Shown here: positions 26,601-35,900 of the stretch, in pieces
Position numbering within the stretch: the stretch's first letter is position 1
Layout of the letters: each line of letters opens with the position of its first letter
Origin: an uncultured Monoglobus sp.
GTDB lineage: Bacteria; Bacillota; Clostridia; Monoglobales; Monoglobaceae
Length of the DNA stretch: 64,000 bases
Direction of reading: 5' to 3'
NCBI GenBank assembly: GCA_947628795.1
Contig: CANRBF010000010.1
Location: 1-64,000, forward strand
Program-made: the position numbers and the translations under genes
The notes under the pieces: model-generated
Told to the model about the DNA's origin: nothing
Databases searched by the model: none
Seen by the model: the letters and a program-made list of their open reading frames with translations, nothing else

Positions 26601-29600
26601 GAGAAGTCGGCAATTTGTTTTTCGCCCGCCTTATCGAGCATGGATAATTGACGTGCCTTGCCGTCGGGATTTTCGATGATTTTATCCGCGACCGTCTTGA
26701 TCGCGTTCGCTAATGTGCTCATAAGCTCGCGGCTGTAAACCGCGTCGTTGTATTGTACGTTTATGCACTCTTTGCCGTTGGTTTTTTCGATGAACACTCC
26801 CGTGTCGAATTTTACGCGCTGCTCGCCGATAAGCTCTCTTTCGATCAATTTGCCGTCTATGCGAAACTCATCCACGACTCCGAGCTGGTACGCGTACATA
26901 ATATGCGGCGCATAGTCGAATTTGCGGCACACCTCGGCATACGGGTACGCCTCGTTCGCCACCGCGTTTATAAGCAGATCCTTTGCTCGACCCACAAGCT
27001 CCGCCGCCGTTATATCATCAATTTCAAGACCTATCGGCAGCGTTTTTACAAACATACCGAGGCAGTTTGTGAGTTTCATATCCGAGCGTCCGTTGCTTAT
27101 CGTGTTGATATACGCGCCTCGGCTGTTGGTAAATCTCGACACGACGTAAAGCGTCGCCGCGAGGAACAAATGCGCGGGAGTCGCGCCGATATTGCCGCAA
27201 AATTCCGTGACGCGCTCCATGTCGATCGGGACGCAAACCGTCGCGGAGGAGCCGTTTTCGGCAAGCCCTCCGTTATCCGGCGTGATCTCAGCCGCGCCCT
27301 CGCATTTTATAAGCATATCGGAAATATATTTTTCCGACGCTTTGAACTCATCGCCGTCTATGAACGCTTTGTCATCCTTTACATAATCGAAGTAATCGTA
27401 TGTTTCGCTCTGTATTTCGCCGCCCTCAAAAACCGTTTTTACTGATTTCAAGAACAGGTCGAACGACGCGCCGTCAAAAATAATATGGTGGAAATCGGCA
27501 AGAAAATGAACGGCCGCTTCCGTTTGGATCACCTCGATCCTGAACAGCCGCGAATCCATAAGCTTGAACGGCTTTACAAATTCCGCGCGGTACTTTTGCA
27601 GCTCATTCTCGCTCATATTCTTTACGGGAATCGTATATCCGTCCGCGTCCATGCGCCGCTGAACAATATCGTCGTCTTTGATCGTGAGCCGCGTGAAGAT
27701 ATACGGATGCGCCGCAAGCACGGCGTCTACCGCGCCCGCGAGTTTTTCCGCGCCGAAATCGGCGGGGAACCTGAGCATGAACGGGATATTGTAGAACGTG
27801 TCATCGGGGCGCTTCATACACTCCGAATACACTCCGTACTGCGTGTACGAAAGCGGCACGAACTCCGACTTTTCCGTTTCTGTTTCAGTCCGCGCCTCGG
27901 CGGGCGTATTTTTCGCGGCAAGCAGATAACTTACAATATCGTCCTCTATTGACATCACCGTGCAGCCCTTCATAAGCTTTTTTATGTCCGCATCAAAGCC
28001 GAACTCCTTGTTAAGCTCGACCGCCAGCTTTATAACGGAGAGCGACGTCATGCCGCAGCGCATAATATCGGCTGAAACGTCGATCTCATCCGTTCCGATT
28101 ATGCCCTTTATTATTTCAAGTATCTTTTTTTCAAGCGCCGTGAGTGAGCGCTCGGTTTTTGCCGTCGTCTCCGCTGGGGCGAAATCAATTTCCGGCAGAC
28201 TTCTCTTGTCGACCTTGCCGTTTACCGTGAGCGGTATCGCGTCGATCTGCATGATCGCCTCAGGCACCATATACGGTGGCTTTCTTTCCGAGATAAATTC
28301 CTTAAGAGCCGCTGTGTCAATCTCTCCGTCCGATACGATATACGCGGCGATATACTTTCCGCCCGCCGCCTTGTCCTTCGCAACAACAGTCGCGTCCTTG
28401 ATCCCTTCAAAATCGAGTATGGCGGACTCGACCTCGGTAAGCTCGATTCGGTAGCCGCGTATTTTAACCATGCCGTCGCGGCGTTCCACATACGACAGAT
28501 TGCCGTCATTCATAAATTTTACTATATCGCCCGTATGATAAAGCACGTCGCGGTATTTGCCGCTTTCAAAGGGGTTTTTAACGTATACCTTTTCCGTCTG
28601 CTCCGGACGGTTTAAATATCCCTCGGACACGAGCGGACCCGCGACACACAGCTCTCCCACCGCGCCGAACGGCAGCATGCGGAGCTGCTTGTCAACGATA
28701 TAGAGGCGCGCGTTGTCGACGCCTGTACCGACGGGAACAGGGTCGTAATATTTATCCATCAGAAACGCCGTTATCAATATAGTGCACTCCGTCGGGCCGT
28801 AGCTGTTGAACTGTTTAATACCCGCTCTCGGCTCGAACGGCACAAGCTTTTCGCCGCCTATGTCCACAACCTTGAGAGCAATATCGTCGATCGAGGTCAA
28901 AAACGCTCTGGCGACCTGCGTTGTCAGGGAAATATGGGTAATATCGTTTTGCGTGCAGTATTCGTTGATCCACATCAAGTCGAGCCTGCGCTCCTCGGGG
29001 ATCACATACTCCGCCGCGCCCGCGCTCAAAAACGGGTAAATGTCCAGCATATGCACGTCAAAGCTGTAGCTCGCGTGCGCCGCCGTCGAGCTTTTATCCG
29101 TAATATCGTAGATCCTTCGGAACCAATGAATAAAATTGGTAAGGTTATGATGCGTCAGCATACAGCCCTTAGGCGTGCCCGTCGAACCCGAGGTATAGAG
29201 CAGCACAAACAAATCATCCGGACCGGGAGAGGGGAGATGGAGACTGCCATCGCTGAGATTCGGAATATCCTCCGTTTTTAATATGTCTCCTTCAAAATCG
29301 GGTATGAGCGAAAGCAGCTTACCGTCCGCGATAAGCATTTTAGCCGCCGCGTCCTTTGTCATAAACCGCAGCCTCTCCGGCGGATGTGTCGGGTCGAGCG
29401 GCTCATAGGCCGCGCCCGATTTGAGTATGCCTATCGAGCAGATCGTCATATATTCGCTGCGCTCGACCATTGACGCTATAACGTCGCCCTTGCCCAAGCC
29501 CTTTGATCGGATATACCGCGCGAGCTTGTCAGTTATTTCGTCAAGCTCCTTATACGTATAGCGGTTTTCCCTGAATACAAGCGCCGTATTATCGGGCGTT

Positions 29601-31003
29601 TTATTTACCTGTGCGCGGAACATGTCCACAAATCCGACGCTCAGATCAACATCGGTTATAAGCGCGTCGTTTAAAGCGCGTATTTTGTTTACGCTGCGCT
29701 CGTCCGCGAGGCGCAGCTGTGAAAGCTCGGATTTTTTGAGCATTTCCGAAATTATAAGAATAACCGTGTCCGCAAACGAGCGTATTGTTTCGTACTCGTA
29801 CAAATCGGTGCGGTATTCAAAATCCATCTCAAACGTGCCGCCGTACTTGAATACCATAACAGATAAGGGCGATTGCGCGCTGTAAGTGGGGACCCGCTCC
29901 ATTTCAACAGTGCTTTCGCCGAGCGTGAATGTGTTGAACGAATCCGACTGGTACGCAAAAAATATACCCGTATTTATTCCGTATTCGCCCGCGAGCTTGA
30001 CAAACGGATAATTACCGAGCTTTATCGCGCCGCGCTGTGCGGTTCGGACGTCCAAAAGATAATCGCATACTTTAGCGGCCTCGTCGATCTTTATGTAAAT
30101 CGGCAGAGTGCGGATCATCATGCCGACGGTATTTCTCATGCGCGTATCGTGTCTGCCGTGGTTGACGGTGCATATCAGAGCGTCTTCACGGCCGGTAAAC
30201 TTCGCCGCCGCGTATGCAACAGCACCGAGGAAAAGCGTGTTTTCGGTTATTCCGTTTTCCTTTATAAATTTGTCTGCCTTTTCGACCGATATATCATCCG
30301 GCAGGACCCGCCTGAATTCACGGCAGGGCTTGTCCGCGGCAGAGTCGTCCTCGTTCATGTCCGCGACGAGCATTGAATTTGTTTCAAGCCCCGCGAATAT
30401 GTTTTCATAATACTTACGCGCTTCCTCATACGCCGGGGTATCCGCGAATTTTCCCTCATATACCGATAACCCGAACTGACCTATTTCCTCCGGCTCGATC
30501 TCTCCGCCAGAATAAAGCGCCGAGATCTCTCCGCACATAACGGAAAACGAGGTGCCGTCAACCGCGATATGGTGGTAGTCCGTTAAAAAGCACATTTTCG
30601 TTTCCGTTTCGATGATTTCAAAGCGGAACAAATAATCACGCCCCAAATCAAACGGCTTTACAAAATCGTTTTTCAGCTTTTCAAGCTCGCTGTCCGAAGC
30701 GTTTATCACCGGAATGTCAACAGTAACATCGCGCGGCTTCATAACCGGCTCTCCGCTTGAGGCGTCAATGTAATAGCGCAGTCCTTCATGGTTATTAACC
30801 GCCGTTTCAACAGCGGATCTCAGCGCGTCGATATCAACGGCTCCCTTATCAAACGTATAGCAGAGGGGCGAGTTATACATCAGGCCGCCAGGGTTTTTAA
30901 TACAAGCCAAATATACGCCCATTTGGCTCGGCATGAGAGGGTATTCCTTCATATTACGCGCTTCCGCGGCCGATTCGGCTATTAAATCCTTTTCGGTTTT
31001 CAT
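23627..31003 (-). CDS. Dimodular nonribosomal peptide synthetase with terminal reductase (C-A-T-C-A-T-R)
   Basis: 2,458 aa. Domains in order: condensation 1 (~18-430, HHIAVDG near 146); adenylation 1 (~455-945, YTSGSTGTPKGCML, NSYGPTECT, YHTGDIV, GKVDKRSLP); carrier 1 (phosphopantetheine serine S987 in GMTSLS); condensation 2 (~1048-1470, HHIIFDG near 1173); adenylation 2 (~1478-1965, YTSGSTGKPKGVML, NAYGPTEIT, YRSGDYA, NGKIDKKALP); carrier 2 (S2008 in GLGGTSLLA); NAD(P)-dependent thioester reductase (~2085-2450, VLVTGATGFLGAHVL, YVNTKHRAEK). All key motifs are intact. By hand alignment the specificity residues read D-V-L-S-V-I-S-I-L for A1 and D-M-Q-I-I-S-A-V-A for A2; I do not assign substrates. 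An N-terminal condensation domain suggests an acyl starter. Reductase release yields an aldehyde that can cyclise or stay free. It is cytosolic, 12 nt downstream of a MATE exporter. No phosphopantetheinyl transferase is in the window. Confidence 0.95.
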   Translation of the reverse strand: MKTEKDLIAESAAEARNMKEYPLMPSQMGVYLACIKNPGGLMYNSPLCYTFDKGAVDIDALRSAVETAVNNHEGLRYYIDASSGEPVMKPRDVTVDIPVINASDSELEKLKNDFVKPFDLGRDYLFRFEIIETETKMCFLTDYHHIAVDGTSFSVMCGEISALYSGGEIEPEEIGQFGLSVYEGKFADTPAYEEARKYYENIFAGLETNSMLVADMNEDDSAADKPCREFRRVLPDDISVEKADKFIKENGITENTLFLGAVAYAAAKFTGREDALICTVNHGRHDTRMRNTVGMMIRTLPIYIKIDEAAKVCDYLLDVRTAQRGAIKLGNYPFVKLAGEYGINTGIFFAYQSDSFNTFTLGESTVEMERVPTYSAQSPLSVMVFKYGGTFEMDFEYRTDLYEYETIRSFADTVILIISEMLKKSELSQLRLADERSVNKIRALNDALITDVDLSVGFVDMFRAQVNKTPDNTALVFRENRYTYKELDEITDKLARYIRSKGLGKGDVIASMVERSEYMTICSIGILKSGAAYEPLDPTHPPERLRFMTKDAAAKMLIADGKLLSLIPDFEGDILKTEDIPNLSDGSLHLPSPGPDDLFVLLYTSGSTGTPKGCMLTHHNLTNFIHWFRRIYDITDKSSTAAHASYSFDVHMLDIYPFLSAGAAEYVIPEERRLDLMWINEYCTQNDITHISLTTQVARAFLTSIDDIALKVVDIGGEKLVPFEPRAGIKQFNSYGPTECTILITAFLMDKYYDPVPVGTGVDNARLYIVDKQLRMLPFGAVGELCVAGPLVSEGYLNRPEQTEKVYVKNPFESGKYRDVLYHTGDIVKFMNDGNLSYVERRDGMVKIRGYRIELTEVESAILDFEGIKDATVVAKDKAAGGKYIAAYIVSDGEIDTAALKEFISERKPPYMVPEAIMQIDAIPLTVNGKVDKRSLPEIDFAPAETTAKTERSLTALEKKILEIIKGIIGTDEIDVSADIMRCGMTSLSVIKLAVELNKEFGFDADIKKLMKGCTVMSIEDDIVSYLLAAKNTPAEARTETETEKSEFVPLSYTQYGVYSECMKRPDDTFYNIPFMLRFPADFGAEKLAGAVDAVLAAHPYIFTRLTIKDDDIVQRRMDADGYTIPVKNMSENELQKYRAEFVKPFKLMDSRLFRIEVIQTEAAVHFLADFHHIIFDGASFDLFLKSVKTVFEGGEIQSETYDYFDYVKDDKAFIDGDEFKASEKYISDMLIKCEGAAEITPDNGGLAENGSSATVCVPIDMERVTEFCGNIGATPAHLFLAATLYVVSRFTNSRGAYINTISNGRSDMKLTNCLGMFVKTLPIGLEIDDITAAELVGRAKDLLINAVANEAYPYAEVCRKFDYAPHIMYAYQLGVVDEFRIDGKLIERELIGEQRVKFDTGVFIEKTNGKECINVQYNDAVYSRELMSTLANAIKTVADKIIENPDGKARQLSMLDKAGEKQIADFSFTGFAEPEIKLLHEKFEYQAKLHPDRTAIIACDGRFTYAETDKRANVIANALINRGVKNGSRVVILLDRTSKFLAAMLGILKAGGAFIPTCPEYPRERIESIIEDSGAELVITFGDLLSAYKNTVDIAELEVDGNDKKPDIAISPDDLAYLIYTSGSTGKPKGVMLRHIAIAGYVTDDERNIQVRCITECCKCYGAITTVSFDMSLQETAVALCNGLTLAFADDEQINEPLSLANFFKENNVDAFIATPSRLLVYMELDEFADAMKNCKVILSGGEKYSDKLLAVLREKTNARLINAYGPTEITVASNAKDLTNADEISVGRPLLNCREYIVDMDGNKLPPGVVGELLIGGLGVALGYNKLPEQTEKAFIEYEGERFYRSGDYARQTQNGDVVILGRTDNQVKLRGLRIELGEIEKCLTSIDGIRSAVAVIRKVGQEDGICAYYTADGDPDVEYLKAEMKKSLTDYMIPASFNRLDELPSTANGKIDKKALPEPQTARKRSDGRKPANDTEQIFCDMFAAVLGLDAVYADDDFFGLGGTSLLATKIAVRCMTQNIPVVYKDIFDNTTPEKLAALVNASETPVAEAKTAVETTADEEHEPLYEVLKYNTAQHIGEINYTDIGNVLVTGATGFLGAHVLKQLIDSGAEKIFCLARNNGKLTAEERVKMMLMFYFDDTYDELFESGITVIDSDITSENLTDKLRGYDFDTVINCAACVKHFTNSDILEKVNVEGVENLIAACLELDKSLVQISTVSVGGESINGSIPEYVKLSESMLEFGQNLDNKYVNTKHRAEKAVLTAVRDKELRGKVIRVGNLMSREKDGEFQANFRTNNFMNTLRAYAALGCFPISELDRDVEFSPIDSTAAAVLKLAGTPAKFTMFHAYNSHFVHMDNVIEGMRENGIIIKNVSEEEFEKRFNEILSSDEKSMEVSSLISYRANDAEHRAVESVNSFTVKALYKLGFSWPLINENYISRAINALVTLGFFDNAADIK

Positions 31004-31015
31004 GCTTTCACCTTC

Positions 31016-32692
31016 TTATATTATTTCTTTAATTTGATTCATACTTAACACAACGGTGTACTCGAAGCTTTTATATTTGCCGCTGAAATTGCTTTTGTCA
31101 ATTTCGGCACCGTTGTTGCAGAGCATTATGACATACGATCCGTCCTCCCGGCGGATCCGTATATCGTTTTCGGCGCTTTTGTCATTACCGCTCACAAACG
31201 CAAGCAGCTCCGACACGGCTTCGGCGGCTTTGTCTCCGTCCGTGAGCTCATCCGCGACAGCCGACTTTATCTCAGATACATCAGCGTCGGATCTTACGGA
31301 GAACGAAAGCAGCTCGTCCGCCTTGTCAAGCAGGAACATATCCTTGTATCTGCCGTTTGATTTTGCTATTGTTACGATGATCATAACCGCTATCACGATC
31401 CACGTTCCGTACTGAGCCGCGCAGGACGTTATCCATAATCCCGTTATGCCGAGAAGGCGGCCGAGTATATACGCAAACGGTATGGTAAGCACGATCCCGT
31501 TGACGAGCGAAACCGTGAGGGACATAGCGTTGCGCTGCGTCGCGGTAAAATAGTACATGAATAAAAACGACATCGCTGTTCCGATAAATGACAGCGCGCT
31601 TATGCGGAGCGCCGGGATTATCACCGCCATTTCCGCCGGAGTTTTGTCTCCGAAAAGCCGCGCGACCGACGCCGGGGCGATCTCTATAATAAGCGTGACC
31701 GCTGCCGCAGCGATCATAAGCACCAAAATCGCGCGCTTCATGGCGTATTTTATACCGACGATGTCGCCCTCTCCGAAAAGCGCACTTACTATCGGTACCA
31801 ATGTCTGCGACGCTCCCGCTACGAACGCGGAAACAAATATCTGGCAGTTTGCTATTACCGACATGGAAACCATGCCTTCCTGTCCGCCCGCGTTTTGTAT
31901 CGCGGTGTTCATATAAAGCGTCGTGACTGTTATAAGCATCGCGCCAAGCGCGCCCGATATGCCTGTGGTAAAAAGTGAAACACATTCGTTTCGCAGCTTT
32001 TTCGGCGATAACGCCGCGCTCAAATCAATATGAAGCGTATTTTTCTTGTTTTTAAAATGCGTAAGCATAATGCAGAACGCGATAACGTTTCCGATAACCG
32101 TGGCGATCGCGGAACCGGCTATTCCCATTTTGAACGGTCCCATAAGCACAATATCCATAACGAGATTTATCGCGTTTGAAATAATTATGAGATTTGACGC
32201 GAACTTCGGTCTGCCGTCGCTCCGTATGCAGTGTACCGCGCTCGGCAGCATAAGCGAGAAAGGCGTTCCGATAATAAACGGTATGTAATATTTCAAAAGC
32301 TCGTTTCTGAGCGTCTCGATAGGCGTGAGCAGATCCGCTATATCGTTTACAAACACAAGCTGCAATATCATAAACGCCGCGCTTAAAATCACGAGCAGGA
32401 TCGTTGCCGCCGTGAACGCGGCATCGGCTTCCTTCTTGTCGTTTTTGCCCTTCGCGAACGAAATAAGCGTTGACGCGCCGACACCGAACAGTATAGTCGT
32501 CGAAAAATACAGCTGATTGACCGGTGAAAGAACGCTGATCGCCGCCATTGACGCGCTTCCGAGCATGTTTCCGACGATTATCGAATCCACCATAACGGCG
32601 ATATTGTTCGCGAGCGCCACAAGCACCGTCGGCCAAAAGTATTCGAGGTATTTTTTGTTTATAATATTTCCGTTTCTTTTTAACTCGATCAT
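31016..32692 (-). CDS. MATE-family efflux transporter with a C-terminal cytosolic extension
   Basis: 558 aa. About 12 membrane helices span residues ~15-450, with MATE features: an N-terminal FWPTVLVALANNIAVMVDS, IVGNMLGSASMAAISV, a mid-chain GTPFSLMLPSAVHCIRSDGR, and the second-half GISGALGAMLITVTTLY. MATE proteins are Na+ or H+ antiporters exporting drugs or metabolites. The last ~100 residues (LLSFSVRSDADVSEIKSAVA, then SELLAFVSGND and GSYVIMLCNNGAEID) are outside the family. They distantly recall the HATPase fold of anti-sigma kinases, so they may be a regulatory domain (low confidence). It is first in the operon, 12 nt before the NRPS, so export of the NRPS product is the likely job. Confidence 0.92.
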   Translation of the reverse strand: MIELKRNGNIINKKYLEYFWPTVLVALANNIAVMVDSIIVGNMLGSASMAAISVLSPVNQLYFSTTILFGVGASTLISFAKGKNDKKEADAAFTAATILLVILSAAFMILQLVFVNDIADLLTPIETLRNELLKYYIPFIIGTPFSLMLPSAVHCIRSDGRPKFASNLIIISNAINLVMDIVLMGPFKMGIAGSAIATVIGNVIAFCIMLTHFKNKKNTLHIDLSAALSPKKLRNECVSLFTTGISGALGAMLITVTTLYMNTAIQNAGGQEGMVSMSVIANCQIFVSAFVAGASQTLVPIVSALFGEGDIVGIKYAMKRAILVLMIAAAAVTLIIEIAPASVARLFGDKTPAEMAVIIPALRISALSFIGTAMSFLFMYYFTATQRNAMSLTVSLVNGIVLTIPFAYILGRLLGITGLWITSCAAQYGTWIVIAVMIIVTIAKSNGRYKDMFLLDKADELLSFSVRSDADVSEIKSAVADELTDGDKAAEAVSELLAFVSGNDKSAENDIRIRREDGSYVIMLCNNGAEIDKSNFSGKYKSFEYTVVLSMNQIKEII

Positions 32693-32716
32693 CGTTACGC
32701 TCCTTTATACACAATA

Positions 32717-32764
32717 ATTTTAACATTTTTTTATCCTAAATTCAACGCTTTGACATAAAAGTCA
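32717..32764 (-). promoter_or_regulatory. Promoter of the MATE-NRPS operon with an upstream dyad
   Basis: On the minus strand, TTGAAT (32745-32740), 17 nt, TAAAAT (32722-32717). The dyad TGAC-TTTTAT-GTCA (32764-32751) lies 6 nt upstream of the -35, where an activator would bind. Its TGAC/GTCA half-sites match those of the TetR operators at 5.9 kb, but with a 6-nt spacer. Confidence 0.6.
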
Positions 32765-32784
32765 TTTTTGGCGGCGTGAACGGC

Positions 32785-32827
32785 ACAAAAAATTGAGCAG
32801 CCATAACATTATGTTAAGGCTGCTCAA
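32785..32827 (-). terminator. Terminator of the 3,817-aa protein gene
   Basis: On the minus strand, stem TTGAGCAGCCTTAACA / TGTTATGGCTGCTCAA (one mismatch), then TTTTTTGTG. It lies about 80 nt after the stop and just before the MATE promoter, insulating the two units. Confidence 0.9.
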
Positions 32828-32907
32828 TGTAATTCTTACTTCTTTGCGCGTTTTAATCTCAACCTGTTTGGCGGATCTTATAATTTCCAAACTATCCGTA
32901 ATCCCGG

Positions 32908-35900
32908 CTATTTTATTTCATACGGCGCAGCTAAGGGAGTCATGTCGTCGAGGCCGCTCCAGATAAAGATTTTTATTATATCTCCCCGAGGCTCGTATCC
33001 GCCGAGATCGACATTCGCGCCGTTTATGTCAAACGCTCTCGTCTCGGTCAAGGCGCCCTCCGCGTCGTATGACGCGACGATCAGCTTCGCCGCGATCGGT
33101 ATCTCCTCTTGATACTCAAGCTCAACATCGAGTTTGCCGTCAGCGTTGATCGCGGCGCTCTTTATGATATAATCGAAATCGCCTTGCATCGCTATCGTAA
33201 CTGTCAGTGACAACGGGTCGCTGTCGTGATATTGCTTTCCGTCTATAACGCCTCCGACCGCCATATACCAAACGGTGTATTCGCCCGCATCGGTCGCGGT
33301 CGGGATCTCGGCCGAATAATTTTCGCCGTCAAGGCTGTACCTCATTTCACCGTTTTCGGCCTCTCCGGGCGTTATAAGCTGCTGCGGCGAGCCGCTGTAA
33401 ACAAGGTTCTCGATCGCCGTCGGCGCCTTTGTGACCTCCGCGAAACCGTGGGCTATCTTCACCTTTACGGATGCGGGCGGCAGATCGTTATAGTTGTTAT
33501 TTCCGACCGCCTTGTACCAAACGGTATATTCGCCCGCGGCTTTTCCGGTCGGTATTGCCGCCGAATATTCGCCGTTTTCGGAATCACTGAACAGCACCGT
33601 AACGCCGCTCGGAGCCTCGTATGTCACAAGCTCCTGAACGCTGTCGTCATATAACGCCTTGGCCGATCTCACGGTCACGATCGGATCCGCCTTCGCGATA
33701 TTTACGGTTATTGACGACGGATCGCTGTCATGATAGTGCTTGCCGTCTATAACGCTGCCGACCGCCATATACCAAATGGTATATGTGCCAGCCTCGGCCG
33801 CGGTCGGGATCTCGGCCGAATAATTTTCGCCGTCAAGACTGTACCTCATTTCGCCGTTTTCGGCCTCTCCGGGCGTTACAAGCCGCTGCGGCGAACCGTT
33901 GTAAACAAGGTCCTCGATCGCCGTCGGCGCCTTTGTGACATCGGCGAAACCGTGGGCTATCTTCACCTTTACGGACGCGGGCGGCAGATCGTTATAGTTG
34001 TTATTTCCGACCGCCTTGTACCAAACCGTATATTCGCCAGCGGCTGTGCCTGTCGGTATCGCCTCCGAATACTCGCCGTTTTCGGAATCGCTGAACAGCA
34101 CCGTGACGCCGCTCGGAGCCTCGTATGTCACAAGCTCATGAACTTCGTCGTCATAAAGTGCCTTGGCCGCTCTCACGGTCACGGTCGGGTCGGCCTTCGC
34201 GACATTCACGGTTATCGACAATGGATCGCTGTCGTGATAGTGCTTGCCGTCTATAACGCCGCCGACCGCCATGTACCATACGGTGTATGTGCCCGCCTCG
34301 GCCGCGGACGGGATCGCGGCCGAATAATTTTCGCCGTCAAGACTGTATCTCATTTCGCCGTTTTCGGCCTCTCCGGGCGTTACAAGCCGCTGCGGCGAGC
34401 CGCTGTAAACAAGGTTCTCGACCGCCGTCGGCGCCTTTGTGACGTCCGCGAAACCGTGGGCTATCTTCACCTTCACGGACGCGGGCGGCAAATCGTTATA
34501 GTTGCTGTTTCCGACCGCCTTGTACCAAACCGTGTATTCGCCAGCGGCTGTGCCTGTCGGTATCGCCTCCGAATACTCGCCGTTTTCGGAATCGCTGAAC
34601 AGTACCGTGACGCCGCTCGTGGCCTCATATGTCACAAGCTCGTGAACTTCGTCGTCATACAGCGCCTTGGCAGATTTAACTGTCACGATCGGATCGGCCT
34701 TCGCGATATTCACGGTTATTGACCGAGGCTCGCTGTCGCTGTGATTGCTGTCGCCGATCACTTTGTACCAAACAGTGTAATCGCCCGCGTTTGTGCCCGT
34801 CGGGATATTTTCGGTATAATCCCCGTCTTGCTCCAAAGAGTATACGAGCTTTCCGCCATCGGCTTCGCCCGCAGTCACAAGCTCCTGCGTCTCGCCCGTG
34901 TAGGTTAAGTCATTCGCCGTGACTGTTCCCGAGGAAACGGCTTTCTTTATCGAGGCCGCGGCCGACTGCGGCTCGGTGTCGCTGTGATTGCTGTCGCCGA
35001 TCACTTTGTACCAAACGGTATAATCGCCCGCGTTGGTGCCCGTCGGGATTTTTTCGGAATACTCGCCGTTTTGCTCCAAAGAGTATACGAGCGTTCCGCC
35101 ATCGGCTTCGCCCGCGGTCACAAGCGCCTGCGCCTCTCCGGTGTAAGTAAGGTCGTTCGCCGCAGGAGGCGTCTTTACGCTTGACTGCGCTTTTGATATC
35201 GCGGCGAAGGTCTCAAGCTCGACGCCGCTCTTTTCGCTGTCTGCGCTGTAATATCTCGCGTCTGCGCCGCTTATCGCTATCTCGGTCAGATCTACCGTTT
35301 CATAGCTGCCCGCGTTCGCTGTGGGCGCCGTGCCTTTCGCGGTCAGCGCAACGTCGTCATCGCCGTTGTTGGTCGGCGTGAGCGTCACTTCAACGTCCGC
35401 CGTGCCGTCGTAGGTCTTGTTACGCGCCGACACCTCGTACTCGATCGGCTTTTGGGTCATCGTGACGGTGATCGAATCGTTCTTGCTACCGTTTAAATTC
35501 ACGCTGCCGCCGTAATCGGCTCTAATCGCGTTGGCTCCAATCGCGAATTTCTTGTCCGCCGTGACCGTGAGCGTGGCAGTGCCGCTGTCTTTAAGCTCTG
35601 CGCCGCCGTAATCCGCGTCGGCCGAGCCGAGGAGCGTTTCTCCGATATAGAAGTCGACTTTATCCTCATCGGACGCGAGAGCGGCGCCGACCGCGTCAGC
35701 CTTTGAGACCTCTGCGGTGAGGGTGAACTCGTCTCCGTAGACAACATCCGCGCCGTCCGACTCGACAGCCGAATCTCCCTTTACGATCGTGGCGGTCAAA
35801 GAAGCGGCCTCGCTGTCGTGATAATGCTTGCCGTCGATAAATCCTCCGACCACCTTGTACCAAACGGTGTATTGGCCCGCGGCTGTGCCTGTCGGGATCT

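Noticed and set aside
33730..34722. 330-codon plus-strand frame over the 504-bp repeats
   Set aside because: Its repeats mirror the tandem repeats of the real gene on the minus strand.
33215..34726. CRISPR-like or satellite repeat array
   Set aside because: The 504-bp units are in frame and encode Ig/MBG-like protein modules; no short repeats with unique spacers.
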